Source of the DNA: Exiguobacterium sp. J17977
Lineage (GTDB): Bacteria; Bacillota; Bacilli; Exiguobacteriales; Exiguobacteriaceae
DNA: 64,000 nucleotides
Direction: 5' to 3'
NCBI RefSeq assembly: GCF_018616375.1
Contig: NZ_JAEQBB010000003.1
Coordinates: 186,001 to 250,000, forward strand
Part shown: piece after piece, positions 54,560 through 63,112 of the stretch
Layout of the letters: each line of letters begins with the position of its first letter
Numbering within the stretch: position 1 is the first letter of the stretch
Notes under the pieces: model-generated
Told to the model about the DNA's origin: nothing
The model's input: only the letters and a program-made list of their open reading frames with translations
Databases searched by the model: none
Position numbers and translations under genes: made by a program

Positions 54560-55055
54560 CATGAAAGTGTTCATCGCCCTGTTCCTCCTCTTTCTTATTG
54601 AAGGGACATGGGCCGCCATCTTCTCGTGGCACTATGTGACGCCGTTCTTGTATTTGACATTGATCGGCTTGATGTACGTCAGTTTGTATGGTCGCTTCGA
54701 GGCGGCGTTCGGATTCGGACTCGTCTTTGGACTGTTGTATGACATCGTCTACACCGACTTGCTCGGAATTTACTTATTTACTTTTTCACTCATTCCTCTC
54801 TTAGTCAGCTTCGTGTTAAAATATATAGGTGAGAACTTCTTCTCGGTCGTCATCACGTTCACGTTCATGATTCTCGTATTTTCTTTCGGGATCTTTAGCG
54901 TCATGACGGCGGTCGGTGGGACGACCATGACCATTCAAACACTATTAGTTGAACAGATTCCAGGGACGCTCGTCGCCAACGCCGTCGCCATCGCACTGTT
55001 ATACGTGCCGATGACACGATACGTGGCGCCGCGACCTGTAGCGAAAAGAGGGTAG
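54552..55055 (+). CDS. mreD: Rod shape-determining protein MreD
   Basis: Polytopic membrane component of the elongasome; 167 aa with five or six helices, a low-conservation family recognised here by the hydrophobic profile (FGLLYDIVYTDLLGIYLF) and by its place between mreC and minC. Start taken as GTG 54552, five bases after GGAAGGAGGAG; ATG 54561 is also in frame. Confidence 0.9.
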   Translation: MSNMKVFIALFLLFLIEGTWAAIFSWHYVTPFLYLTLIGLMYVSLYGRFEAAFGFGLVFGLLYDIVYTDLLGIYLFTFSLIPLLVSFVLKYIGENFFSVVITFTFMILVFSFGIFSVMTAVGGTTMTIQTLLVEQIPGTLVANAVAIALLYVPMTRYVAPRPVAKRG

Positions 55056-55057
55056 CC

Positions 55058-55729
55058 ATGATGGAGCGTAAACGACATATTACGATTAAAGGACATCGCA
55101 ACGGTATTGCAATCCACTTCAATCCACGGAGTGGCATCGATGAGGTGCTCGGAGAGCTTGAGGCCACGTTACAAGAAATGGAGCCGCCCTCTGGGAAGAT
55201 TGCACTCAAGTTGCACGCGGGTACTCGTTATGTAGACGAGGAGCTGTCACGTCAAATTCGTGAAGTCGTCGCTCGTCATGGCGTTTTTTATATCGAGGAG
55301 CTATCGAGCGAGGTCATGTTGACCGAAGAAGCGAAAGCGACCTACGGCAAAAAGACGTTCCACTACCATAGCGGGACGATTCGAAGCGGGCAAGTGCTCG
55401 ACTTTGATGGCTCGGTGCTCATTATCGGGGACATCAACCCGGGGTCCGAGGTTCGGGCGACGGGAAGTATCTATTGTTTAGGGACGATACGAGGAAATGT
55501 GCGTGCCGGTGTCGAAGGATGGGAGGAAGCGGTCATCACCGCCAGTCTGCTCCATCCGAAGTTTTTAGCGATCGGTGAACACGTGCTCGCGTCGGACGAC
55601 GGCGAAGAGCTTCCGGAGATCGAGATGGGATGCGCATATCAGACGAATCAAGGTATTGAAATGACGCGTCTCCGTCAAGTCATGACTGGGCTGAAAGACG
55701 CATATGCAATGGAATTACAGAGAGGGTGA
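55058..55729 (+). CDS. minC: Septum site-determining protein MinC
   Basis: FtsZ inhibitor of the Min division-site system. The 223-aa protein has an N-terminal FtsZ-binding domain and a C-terminal right-handed beta-helix (VLDFDGSVLIIGDINPGSEVRATGSIYCLGTIRG; key piece GDINPGSEVRATGSI) that binds MinD. It begins two bases after mreD, and minD follows five bases after its stop. Confidence 0.95.
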   Translation: MMERKRHITIKGHRNGIAIHFNPRSGIDEVLGELEATLQEMEPPSGKIALKLHAGTRYVDEELSRQIREVVARHGVFYIEELSSEVMLTEEAKATYGKKTFHYHSGTIRSGQVLDFDGSVLIIGDINPGSEVRATGSIYCLGTIRGNVRAGVEGWEEAVITASLLHPKFLAIGEHVLASDDGEELPEIEMGCAYQTNQGIEMTRLRQVMTGLKDAYAMELQRG

Positions 55730-55734
55730 GTTAG

Positions 55735-56592
55735 ATGGAGCAAGTAGTAGAGCCTGTACATACAGCGAAAGAAGTGAAGAAAGGTCGGGCCATCGTCGTG
55801 ACGTCGGGGAAAGGTGGCGTCGGGAAGACGACCACGACCGCGAACCTCGGGACCGGCCTCGCATTGTCTGGTCACTCGGTCTGTCTCGTCGATACGGATA
55901 TCGGTCTTCGTAACCTCGACATCATCTTGGGACTCGATAACCGCAGTATCTATAACCTCGTCGACGTCATCAACGGCCAATGCAAACTGCATCAGGCGCT
56001 CGTCCGTGACAAGCGGTTCGAAGAGATGTATCTCTTGCCTGCGGCCCAGTCGAAAGACAAGACATCGGTCCAACCGGAGCAAGTGAAAGAAATTATCGAC
56101 CAGTTGAAGACGGAATATGATTTCGTGTTAATCGATTGCCCGGCCGGTATCGAGCAAGGCTTCATGAACGCCATCGCCGGCGCCGATGAGGCCGTCGTCG
56201 TGACGACGCCTGAGAAGGCGGCCGTTCAGGACGCGGACCGCATCATCGGCATGCTCGAGCAAGCGGAACATGTCGCTGCGCCGAAACTGATCGTCAACCG
56301 CGTCAAGAACCACCTCGTCGAATCAGGCGACATGCTCGACATCGATGACATCATGCGTATCTTGTCGATCGACCTGCTCGGCGTCGTCGTCGACGATGAA
56401 GAAGTCATCGCCGCCGCCAACCGTGGGGTACCGGTCACGATGAACCCGGACAACAACGCCGGACAAGCGTACCGCAACATCACGCGCCGCATTCTCGGCG
56501 AGTCGGTGCCGCTCATGTCGATTCAGACCGAACAAAAACCGGTCGGCTTCTGGACGCGGCTCATGATGAAATTTGGAATGAAAAAAGCCTAA
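55735..56592 (+). CDS. minD: Septum site-determining protein MinD
   Basis: Membrane-cycling ATPase that recruits MinC. The 285-aa protein has the deviant Walker A SGKGGVGKTT (Lys31), switch II DCPAGIE and a C-terminal amphipathic membrane-targeting helix (FWTRLMMKFGMKK). From ATG 55735 (AGAGGGTGAG upstream) it has about 15 residues more at the N-terminus than B. subtilis MinD. An in-frame GTG at 55774 would give the canonical length but lacks a good RBS, so the extension is probably real. Confidence 0.95.
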   Translation: MEQVVEPVHTAKEVKKGRAIVVTSGKGGVGKTTTTANLGTGLALSGHSVCLVDTDIGLRNLDIILGLDNRSIYNLVDVINGQCKLHQALVRDKRFEEMYLLPAAQSKDKTSVQPEQVKEIIDQLKTEYDFVLIDCPAGIEQGFMNAIAGADEAVVVTTPEKAAVQDADRIIGMLEQAEHVAAPKLIVNRVKNHLVESGDMLDIDDIMRILSIDLLGVVVDDEEVIAAANRGVPVTMNPDNNAGQAYRNITRRILGESVPLMSIQTEQKPVGFWTRLMMKFGMKKA

Positions 56593-56614
56593 GGCAACGA
56601 AAGTTGCCTTTTTG
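56591..56614 (+). terminator. Terminator between minD and rng
   Basis: GGCAAC/GTTGCC with a GAAA loop and TTTTT. The short stem may allow read-through. Confidence 0.75.
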
Positions 56615-56634
56615 TGTCGAAAGGAGAGACGCAT

Positions 56635-57960
56635 ATGCGATTGATCTATGAACGGACGCCATCCATCGAACGGGCCATGCTCGTCGACGGGGAGCGTCTG
56701 CTCGAAGTCGAGGAACGTTTCATCGACCAATTATCGATCGGAACAATTCTCGAGGCCGCGATCGAACGGATTCACCCGTCGCTTGGCGCCGCTTTTTTGA
56801 CGACCGGCGAAACGACGTTCTTCTTGCCGATTGCCGAGACGTTGAAAGCGCTCGAGGCGTATCCGAACGTGCCGGCGATCGGTCAGGCGGCCGTCGTCGG
56901 CCAGAAGCGACTCGTCCAAGTGACGAAAGAAGGCATCAACGGCAAACATCATAAAGTGACGGAGAACATCCGCTTCGGCGGACGCTATATCGTCTACTTC
57001 CCATATGGACGGCGCCAGCTGTATAGCCGTAAGCTCGACCTCGTCACCCAGGACCGGTTATCAAAAGTGTTCGAGCTCGAGGAGGCGGAAGGGGTGCTGT
57101 TCCGGACCGAGTCGGGGCAAGCGAGTCCGGCCGACCTTCAAGAAGAACTCGATTTGCTCCGGGCGCGTGCTGCGGAAGTCATCACGGCACGCCGGGGACA
57201 AGATGAGTTGTTGTGCGAACAGTTCGTGCGACGCCATGCGGTCGAATCGGTCATGTTGAATGACAAGGAAGCACAGGACCGGTTGACACGGCTCGAGGTC
57301 AACGTCGAACGCTACGTCGGCAAAGGCCGGATTAAAGAAGCGGCTCGGCTCGACGGGGCCATCGAAAAGCTCGGCCAACGGGTCGTCTGGCTCGATGGCG
57401 GTTCGTACGTGTTGATCGAGCAGGTCGAGACGATGACCGTCATCGACGTCAACAGCGGCAAGAACGTCGCCGTCAAAGACAAGGGGCGCGCCGCCGACAC
57501 GATCAATGAGGCCGCGCTCTATACGACGATGGAACAGCTCCGCTTGCGCAATATCGGCGGCATGGTCGTCATCGACTTCCTGAGAGGTTCAAAGGACGGC
57601 CAGGCACGGCTCTTGAAGAAGATGAAAGAGCTCGGAGCTCGCGATCCGCGCCGTGTCGAAGTGTACGGTTTTACGCGGATGGGCTTGTTCGAGCTGTCGC
57701 GGGAACGGACCGGACGATCGATACAAGATCGGATGACGTATAACGGTAGCCCGTCGAAGCTTGCCGTCTTCTCGCAGCTGGAGCGGACGCTGATGGAGCT
57801 CGCGCCTCAAGTCGAGAGCGTCGTCGTGACGCTCCCGAGCAAGTGGCATGACGCGTTCTCGGACGGTTTTGACTGTACGGTCCTCCTCGTCGATGGGGAG
57901 CCAGATGTGGCGTTCTACGGGACGCTCGAGGAATGTCAGAATTTCGTATCTCGTCATTGA
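56635..57960 (+). CDS. rng: Ribonuclease E/G family protein
   Basis: Endoribonuclease of RNA decay and rRNA/tRNA processing. The 441-aa protein has an S1-like N-terminal part (IHPSLGAAFLTTGETTFFLPI in part), a 5'-sensor region, and the catalytic DNase I-like domain with VIDVNSGKN and the second Asp in MVVIDFLRG. The Zn-link Cys pair of RNase E is not evident (only a C-terminal CTVLL and ECQNF Cys), so the dimer contact may differ. B. subtilis has RNase Y and J but no E/G; other Bacilli carry rng just upstream of rplU as here. ATG 56635 follows AAGGAGAG. Confidence 0.92.
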   Translation: MRLIYERTPSIERAMLVDGERLLEVEERFIDQLSIGTILEAAIERIHPSLGAAFLTTGETTFFLPIAETLKALEAYPNVPAIGQAAVVGQKRLVQVTKEGINGKHHKVTENIRFGGRYIVYFPYGRRQLYSRKLDLVTQDRLSKVFELEEAEGVLFRTESGQASPADLQEELDLLRARAAEVITARRGQDELLCEQFVRRHAVESVMLNDKEAQDRLTRLEVNVERYVGKGRIKEAARLDGAIEKLGQRVVWLDGGSYVLIEQVETMTVIDVNSGKNVAVKDKGRAADTINEAALYTTMEQLRLRNIGGMVVIDFLRGSKDGQARLLKKMKELGARDPRRVEVYGFTRMGLFELSRERTGRSIQDRMTYNGSPSKLAVFSQLERTLMELAPQVESVVVTLPSKWHDAFSDGFDCTVLLVDGEPDVAFYGTLEECQNFVSRH

Positions 57961-57986
57961 CAATGTTTGAGCGAGAGTGGTATTAT
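57957..57986 (+). promoter_or_regulatory. Promoter of the rplU operon, overlapping the rng stop
   Basis: TTGACA (57957-57962), 18-base spacer, TATTAT (57981-57986). The -35 contains the rng TGA. Confidence 0.75.
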
Positions 57987-57992
57987 CTATAA

Positions 57993-58086
57993 CGTTAGTT
58001 CGTTTGGAAGCACCCAAATGGCTACAACCGCACAGAACGGGTTTAAATGGTTCCGCCCTGCCCTGGATGGCGAGTCTGAGTTTAAT
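57993..58086 (+). promoter_or_regulatory. Ribosomal protein L21 leader
   Basis: The 5' untranslated region of rplU has the form of the Firmicutes L21 leader: GTTCGTTTGGAAGCACCC near the start, an internal hairpin region and the closing text CCGCCCTGCCC..GGATGGCG, ending just before AAGGAGGTG. By analogy it binds a ribosomal protein (L21 itself is the usual proposal) and represses the operon. Recognised by sequence pattern and position, not by a covariance search. Confidence 0.8.
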
Positions 58087-58102
58087 AAGGAGGTGCACGT
58101 AT

Positions 58103-58411
58103 ATGTACGCAATCATCAAAACTGGTGGTAAGCAAATCAAAGTTGAAGCAGGTCAAGAGATCTACATCGAAAAACTCGATGCTGATGTCGAGGGTACTGT
58201 AGAATTCGGTGAAGTTCTTTTCGTTGGTGGTGACGATGTTAAAGTCGGAGCTCCACTCGTAGAGGGCGCTAAAGTCGTAGCAACTGTCGTTAAACACGGT
58301 CGCGCGAAGAAGATCACTGTCTTCAAAATGAAAGCTAAGAAAAACTACCGTCGTAAGCAAGGTCACCGTCAGCCTTACACGAAAGTTCGCATCGAGAAAA
58401 TCGAAGCGTAA
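58103..58411 (+). CDS. rplU: 50S ribosomal protein L21
   Basis: 102-aa ribosomal protein binding 23S rRNA and L20. Family start [17 protein letters not shown] and end [15 protein letters not shown] are both intact. ATG 58103 follows AAGGAGGTG; the longer open frame covers the leader RNA. Optimised codons, as expected for high expression. Confidence 0.98.
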   Translation: MYAIIKTGGKQIKVEAGQEIYIEKLDADVEGTVEFGEVLFVGGDDVKVGAPLVEGAKVVATVVKHGRAKKITVFKMKAKKNYRRKQGHRQPYTKVRIEKIEA

Positions 58412-58414
58412 GCT

Positions 58415-58750
58415 ATGATTCGAGTAATGGTCAGACGAGACGAAACGAAGTCGATTCGTTCCGTTGAAGTGACAGGTCACGCCAACTTTGCTGAACCCGG
58501 TTCTGATTTGGTCTGTGCCGGCGTTTCTGCCATCATCTTTGGGGCATATAACGCTGTCGAGGTACTTGCCGGTCAATCGCTTCTTGTAGAAATGGCAGAC
58601 AAAACAGAGGGTGGCTACTTTTATGTCGAGACATATCCTGACGTATCACCGGAGGACATGACTCGCACCCAACTGTTATTAGAAGGGATGCTCGTGCAAC
58701 TAGACACGATCGCCCATAGTTACGGTGATTATATCCAAATTGAACAATAG
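58415..58750 (+). CDS. prp: Ribosomal-processing cysteine protease Prp (YsxB)
   Basis: Cleaves the N-terminal extension of L27, a step needed for 50S function in Firmicutes. The 111-aa protein has the catalytic His22 and Cys34 in GHANFAEPGSDLVCAGVSA. It lies between rplU and rpmA, its substrate gene, with three bases to rplU. Confidence 0.95.
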   Translation: MIRVMVRRDETKSIRSVEVTGHANFAEPGSDLVCAGVSAIIFGAYNAVEVLAGQSLLVEMADKTEGGYFYVETYPDVSPEDMTRTQLLLEGMLVQLDTIAHSYGDYIQIEQ

Positions 58751-58762
58751 GAGGTGGACCTC

Positions 58763-59044
58763 ATGTTACAATTGAACCTTCAGTTCTTCGCATCGAAAAA
58801 GGGAGTAGGATCGACTAAAAACGGTCGTGACTCGATTTCGAAACGCCTCGGCGCTAAACGCGCTGACGGACAGACTGTTTCAGCTGGATCAATCCTCTAC
58901 CGTCAACGCGGTACGAAGATTCACCCAGGTGAAAACGTCGGCCGTGGTGGCGACGACACATTGTTTGCAAAAGTTGACGGCGTAGTACGCTTCGAGCGTC
59001 TTGGTCGCGACAAGAAACAAGTGAGCGTTTACCCAGTTGCGTAA
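58763..59044 (+). CDS. rpmA: 50S ribosomal protein L27 (with cleavable N-terminus)
   Basis: 93-aa protein of the peptidyl-transferase centre. It carries the Firmicutes N-terminal extension [10 protein letters not shown] followed by SKKGVGS; Prp cuts after the FFA so that the mature protein can reach the P site. The start is ATG 58763, eight bases after AGGAGG; the GTG at 58754 is part of that RBS region. A terminator follows. Confidence 0.97.
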   Translation: MLQLNLQFFASKKGVGSTKNGRDSISKRLGAKRADGQTVSAGSILYRQRGTKIHPGENVGRGGDDTLFAKVDGVVRFERLGRDKKQVSVYPVA

Positions 59045-59058
59045 GTAGAACCACGCAG

Positions 59059-59096
59059 AAGACTCTAGCCACTTATTTGGTTAGAGTCTTTTTTAC
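59059..59096 (+). terminator. Terminator after rpmA
   Basis: AAGACTCTA pairs with TAGAGTCTT around a loop, then TTTTT. Confidence 0.88.
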
Positions 59097-59119
59097 TAGT
59101 TTTACTAGGAGAGGATTGC

Positions 59120-59560
59120 ATGAACCCACAAGCAGCACTGAAACTATTATCGACCGTCCGTCACGAATGGATGAATCGGCTTCAGATGATCTCCTTGTAC
59201 GCGGCGCTCGAGCCTGAAAAACTTGAGGAGCTGTACGAGCGATATCGTCAGCACGCCGACGAGGAGAGTGCGCTCATTCGCTTGGACATGCCGACGACGA
59301 GTCTCGTCCTCATGCAAGCGAACTGGGAAGGGCGGTTGACCTATAAGGTATCGGCCGACCGCGTGTCGCTAGACGACACGCGCGTGGCGGACAAGCTTGT
59401 CCGTCTTCTGTCAGGAACGGATGGACCGATTCATGTGACGTTCACGGATGGACTGATGGTCCGCGTCTTCGGTCACGTACCGGACGACGTGTTCACGTCA
59501 GATGAAGTGTACGAGCAAACAGTAGAATGTTCTACGTTCGTTATAAAGGAGGGGAATTAA
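59120..59560 (+). CDS. spo0B: Spo0B-like phosphotransferase, shortened
   Basis: 146 aa. The N-terminal helical hairpin carries the Spo0B motif with the phosphoacceptor histidine: STVRHEWMNRLQMI (His15). B. subtilis Spo0B is about 190 aa and passes phosphate from Spo0F to Spo0A; here the C-terminal ATPase-like domain is reduced. The position between rpmA and obg is the same as in B. subtilis. No other sporulation gene is seen in the window. It may serve another phosphorelay or be a vestige. The RBS is AGGAGAGG and the stop abuts obg. Confidence 0.8.
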   Translation: MNPQAALKLLSTVRHEWMNRLQMISLYAALEPEKLEELYERYRQHADEESALIRLDMPTTSLVLMQANWEGRLTYKVSADRVSLDDTRVADKLVRLLSGTDGPIHVTFTDGLMVRVFGHVPDDVFTSDEVYEQTVECSTFVIKEGN

Positions 59561-60850
59561 ATGTTTGTCGATCAGGTTAATATTTTTGTAAAAGCTGGAG
59601 ACGGCGGTAAAGGGATGGTTGCGTTCCGCCGCGAGAAGTATGTTCCAGACGGTGGACCAGCAGGAGGAGACGGAGGTCACGGTGGTGACGTCGTCTTCGA
59701 AGTAGAAGAGGGATTGCGTACACTCGTTGATTTCCGATTCTCGAAAAAGTTCATCGCCCATGATGGTGAAAAAGGGATGTCGAAAGGCATGCACGGACGA
59801 AAAGCGAAGCCGCTCGTCGTCAAAGTCCCACCAGGTACGATCGTGTTCGATGCACAAACAGATACGGTCATCGCCGACCTTACCGAGCACGGCCAACGGG
59901 CCACGATCGCCAAAGGTGGACGTGGGGGCCGCGGGAACTGTCGTTTTGCGACGCCATCTAACCCGGCACCAGAGATCGCCGAGAACGGGGAGCCAGGTCA
60001 AGAGCGCGAATTGCGTCTTGAGTTGAAATTGCTCGCTGACGTCGGTCTTGTCGGATTCCCGTCAGTCGGGAAATCGACGCTCTTGTCAGTCGTCTCGTCG
60101 GCACGCCCGAAAATCGGCGCGTACCACTTCACGACGATCACACCGAACCTCGGTGTTGTCAAGACGGCGGACGACCGTGACTTCGTCATGGCCGATCTTC
60201 CGGGACTCATCGAAGGGGCGAGCCAAGGCGTCGGCCTCGGTCACCAATTCTTGCGTCACATCGAGCGGACAAAAGTCATCGTCCACATGATCGATATGAG
60301 CGGCATGGAAGGGCGCGACCCGTTCGAAGACTACACGACGATCAACCGCGAGCTCGAGTCGTACAACTTACGTCTCCTCGAGCGTCCGCAAATCGTCGTC
60401 GCCAACAAGATGGACATGCCGGATGCGCAGGAATTACTTGAGGAGTTCCAGAAGAAAATCGGAGATGACGTCAAAGTCTTCCCGATCTCGGCACTCGCCA
60501 AAGAAGGACTTCGCAACCTGCTCATCGAAGTAGCTAATCTTGTCGACTCGACACCTGAGTTCCCACTCGAAGAGCTCGAAGAGAAGACGGCCACACCACG
60601 TGTCGTTTATCGTTACGAGAAGGAAGAGAAGGGGTATCAGATTCATATTGATGACTACGATCGCTTCGTGATCACGGGGCCTCGTATCGAGAAGCTCTTC
60701 AAGATGACGAACTTCGACCATGATGAGTCGATCAAACGCTTCGCGCGTCAAATGCGTCAAATGGGCGTCGATGACGACCTTCGCAAGTTAGGTGCCGAAG
60801 ACGGCAGCGTCGTCGCCATCTTGGACTTTGAATTCGAATTCGTCGAATAA
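59561..60850 (+). CDS. obg: GTPase Obg
   Basis: Essential GTPase of ribosome assembly and stress control. The 429-aa protein has a glycine-rich OBG domain ([24 protein letters not shown]), G1 [10 protein letters not shown]3 [10 protein letters not shown]4 NKMD, and a C-terminal OCT domain from about residue 345, which is not in all Obg proteins but is usual in Bacilli. It directly follows spo0B with RBS GGAGGGG. Confidence 0.97.
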   Translation: MFVDQVNIFVKAGDGGKGMVAFRREKYVPDGGPAGGDGGHGGDVVFEVEEGLRTLVDFRFSKKFIAHDGEKGMSKGMHGRKAKPLVVKVPPGTIVFDAQTDTVIADLTEHGQRATIAKGGRGGRGNCRFATPSNPAPEIAENGEPGQERELRLELKLLADVGLVGFPSVGKSTLLSVVSSARPKIGAYHFTTITPNLGVVKTADDRDFVMADLPGLIEGASQGVGLGHQFLRHIERTKVIVHMIDMSGMEGRDPFEDYTTINRELESYNLRLLERPQIVVANKMDMPDAQELLEEFQKKIGDDVKVFPISALAKEGLRNLLIEVANLVDSTPEFPLEELEEKTATPRVVYRYEKEEKGYQIHIDDYDRFVITGPRIEKLFKMTNFDHDESIKRFARQMRQMGVDDDLRKLGAEDGSVVAILDFEFEFVE

Positions 60851-60884
60851 TCTTTTTAATTAGGAAATGGAGTGTGAAGTAAAC

Positions 60885-62153
60885 GTGGACCCTGTGCCCT
60901 CGTCTAGTTTGATTCTTTACGTAGTTTTAGTTATGTTGTCAGCCTTTTTCTCTTCTGCCGAGACCGCGCTCTCGAGCGTGAACCGCGTCCGGATGATTCG
61001 CATGTCGGAAGACGGGGACAAGGGCGCCAAGCGTGTCCTTCATCTCGTCGACCGCTTCGACGATACGCTCTCGACGATTCTCGTCGGGAACAACATCGTC
61101 AACATCGGGGCGGCGACCGTCTCGACGGCCATCGCCACGAGTATTTACTCGGGCGGGACCGGCCTCGTCATCTCGACGTTCGCGACGACCGTCATCATCT
61201 TGATTTTCGGTGAGATTTTACCGAAATCGCTCGCGAAAGAGTTCGCCGAGAAGTATTCGCTTCTCATCAGCGGCATCTTGTTGTTCCTCGTCAAAGTCTT
61301 GAAACCGGTGACGATGATTTTCACTGGCTTGAAGAAGCTCGTACTCCGTATGATCGGGATGAACGACAAAGAACCGTCGGTGACGGAAGAAGAGTTGAAA
61401 GTGCTCGTTGATATGGGAGAAGAAGAAGGGGTGCTCGGCGAGACCGAAGCGGAACTCGTGCATAGCGCCTTCGCCTTTAATGACATCACGGTCGACGATG
61501 TGTTGACGCCGCGGATTGATATCCTCGCCGTCGACATCGACGATACGCTCGAAGAAATCAAAGACACAATCTTTAGCGGTGGACATTCTCGTCTACCGGT
61601 ATATAAAGACTCGATTGACAACGTCATCGGGGTGTTGTCAGAACGTGATTTCCTTCGTTCGATGATGCGGGATGAAGTGACGGACGTCCGTTCGCTCATT
61701 CGTCCGCTCACATACGTATCACCGCAGACAAAGTTGATTGAACTGCTTCCTGTACTCCAGCAAAAACAATCGCACATGGCGATCGTCCTCGACGAGTTCG
61801 GTGGGACGGCCGGCCTGATCACACTCGAAGACATGCTCGAGGAGCTCGTCGGAGACATTTGGGATGAGCACGATGAGTCCATCGTCTATCTCAAACGACT
61901 CCGTGATGGCGTCTACGAGTGTATGGCCGACATGGATGTCGATGAGTTTGCGGATGAGATGGGAATTAAAGAACCTGAAGTAGATGCCAACACGATGGGT
62001 GGTTGGATCGTCGAACTGTTAGGAGACATTCCAGAGAAAGGTGCGCGTGTCACGTATGAGGACATGACGTTCACCGTTCTCCACGTCGAAAAGCGTCGGA
62101 TTCGCAAGTTGCTCGTCGAGACGGGTCAATCCGAATCGGCGGAACAAGCGTAA
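60885..62153 (+). CDS. CNNM/CBS-domain membrane protein (CorC/HlyC family)
   Basis: 422-aa protein with an N-terminal CNNM membrane domain (three or four helices, ETALSSVNRVRMIRMSEDG, IVNIGAATVSTAIAT), a CBS pair (LTPRIDILAVDIDDT, LSERDFLRSMM) and a C-terminal CorC-HlyC domain. Relatives transport Mg2+ or affect its efflux; older names are hemolysin-like. The GTG at 60885 is chosen, ten bases after GGAGTG; ATG 60867 is in frame but has AGGA only two bases away. It is probably read with obg. Confidence 0.85.
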   Translation: MDPVPSSSLILYVVLVMLSAFFSSAETALSSVNRVRMIRMSEDGDKGAKRVLHLVDRFDDTLSTILVGNNIVNIGAATVSTAIATSIYSGGTGLVISTFATTVIILIFGEILPKSLAKEFAEKYSLLISGILLFLVKVLKPVTMIFTGLKKLVLRMIGMNDKEPSVTEEELKVLVDMGEEEGVLGETEAELVHSAFAFNDITVDDVLTPRIDILAVDIDDTLEEIKDTIFSGGHSRLPVYKDSIDNVIGVLSERDFLRSMMRDEVTDVRSLIRPLTYVSPQTKLIELLPVLQQKQSHMAIVLDEFGGTAGLITLEDMLEELVGDIWDEHDESIVYLKRLRDGVYECMADMDVDEFADEMGIKEPEVDANTMGGWIVELLGDIPEKGARVTYEDMTFTVLHVEKRRIRKLLVETGQSESAEQA

Positions 62154-62160
62154 ACGAACA

Positions 62161-62195
62161 AAGGAGGGACCGCCAACCGGCGGTCCCTCCTTTTG
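62161..62195. terminator. Bidirectional terminator between CNNM gene and Nudix gene
   Basis: Perfect 14-bp stem AAGGAGGGACCGCC/GGCGGTCCCTCCTT with an AACC loop, T-rich outward on the plus strand. Confidence 0.9.
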
Positions 62196-62196
62196 T

Positions 62197-62973
62197 TTAT
62201 ACGGTATGATGGCGCTCGACGCGTTCGAGCAGCTCATATGGGCGAACTTTATAGATGGCGTGCGGCATATACGTCGGGTCGATCGCGTCAAGCAGGCGCA
62301 TCTGGAAATGTTCGCGCTTGATATAGTCGCCGACGTTCGAGGCGTCGACTTTGAAGAAGCCGACTTCTTGCGTCTCGCCTTCTTGCGGTTGCAGGTCACC
62401 CGAGACGTAGCGGGCACGGAACGTGACACAGAGCACGCGGGAGGACACGTTTTGATAGATGCCGGTGATCCCGTCGACCTCAATCTCAATCCCGGTCTCT
62501 TCTCTCACTTCGCGATGCACGGCGTCGACGATCGATTCATGTTCCTCGACTTGTCCGCCCGGCATCTCATACGTATCGTTCCGGTGTGTGTTCTGGACGA
62601 GGAGTACCTCGCCGTCGGCGTTCGTGACGTAAGCCGTCACGGAGACGATCGTGCGCGGCGGTGTGTAGTGACCGGTCGGCATCATGAACTCCTCGCTCGA
62701 CTTAATATATAAATCTTTACCGAGACGGGCCCGCTTCTTCATCGCCTCGCGGCGGAGACTGCTCGAGCGGTAATCACGTTCGACTTGTTCGTAATGCTGG
62801 CGGTCACGATATTCCCAGAGGGCCATGACCTCGTCTTTGTCTTCGGTCACCCAACGACCGACGAGACGGGCGCCGTGCGATACCTGAATCGGATACAGGT
62901 ATGTATGAAAAAACTCGGTGAATTCTTCTAAGCGTTCAGGACGGATGGTATACGTTTTTCGACGATGGAACAT
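62197..62973 (-). CDS. NIPSNAP-Nudix fusion hydrolase
   Basis: 258 aa in two domains. Residues ~1-100 resemble NIPSNAP proteins (ferredoxin-like dimeric fold; YTIRPERLEEFTEFFHTYL, LVGRWVTEDKDEVMALWEY). Residues ~108-235 are a Nudix hydrolase with a full Nudix box, G-x5-E-x7-RE-x2-EE-x-G, seen as GQVEEHESIVDAVHREVREETG cut here to GQVEEHES and REVREETGI. The substrate is unknown. The start is ATG 62973 after AAAGGAGGAAT. No frame break joins the two parts, so the fusion looks genuine. Confidence 0.82.
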   Translation of the reverse strand: MFHRRKTYTIRPERLEEFTEFFHTYLYPIQVSHGARLVGRWVTEDKDEVMALWEYRDRQHYEQVERDYRSSSLRREAMKKRARLGKDLYIKSSEEFMMPTGHYTPPRTIVSVTAYVTNADGEVLLVQNTHRNDTYEMPGGQVEEHESIVDAVHREVREETGIEIEVDGITGIYQNVSSRVLCVTFRARYVSGDLQPQEGETQEVGFFKVDASNVGDYIKREHFQMRLLDAIDPTYMPHAIYKVRPYELLERVERHHTV

Positions 62974-63040
62974 GGTAATTCCTCCTTTGAAGGTGGTAAT
63001 CTCTATTCCGAGAAAAAAAACGCTTTCCTCACTGTTCTTA

Positions 63041-63054
63041 ATTCGGTACCGAAT
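63041..63054. promoter_or_regulatory. Perfect 14-bp palindrome upstream of the Nudix gene
   Basis: ATTCGGTACCGAAT, 68 bases upstream of the NIPSNAP-Nudix start. Candidate operator for a dimeric repressor. A partial cre-like stretch (AACGCTTTC) lies at about 63018-63027 between it and the gene. Confidence 0.4.
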
Positions 63055-63072
63055 CTGTTTTTCCCTCTATTC

Positions 63073-63112
63073 AAAAAAGTCAGCTCGAGCGAATCTGCTC
63101 AGGCTGACTTTT
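63073..63112 (-). terminator. Terminator of the dedA-like gene, overlapping its stop
   Basis: AAGTCAGC/GCTGACTT stem; on the minus strand it ends in six T. The stop codon (63101-63099) lies in the loop. Confidence 0.8.
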
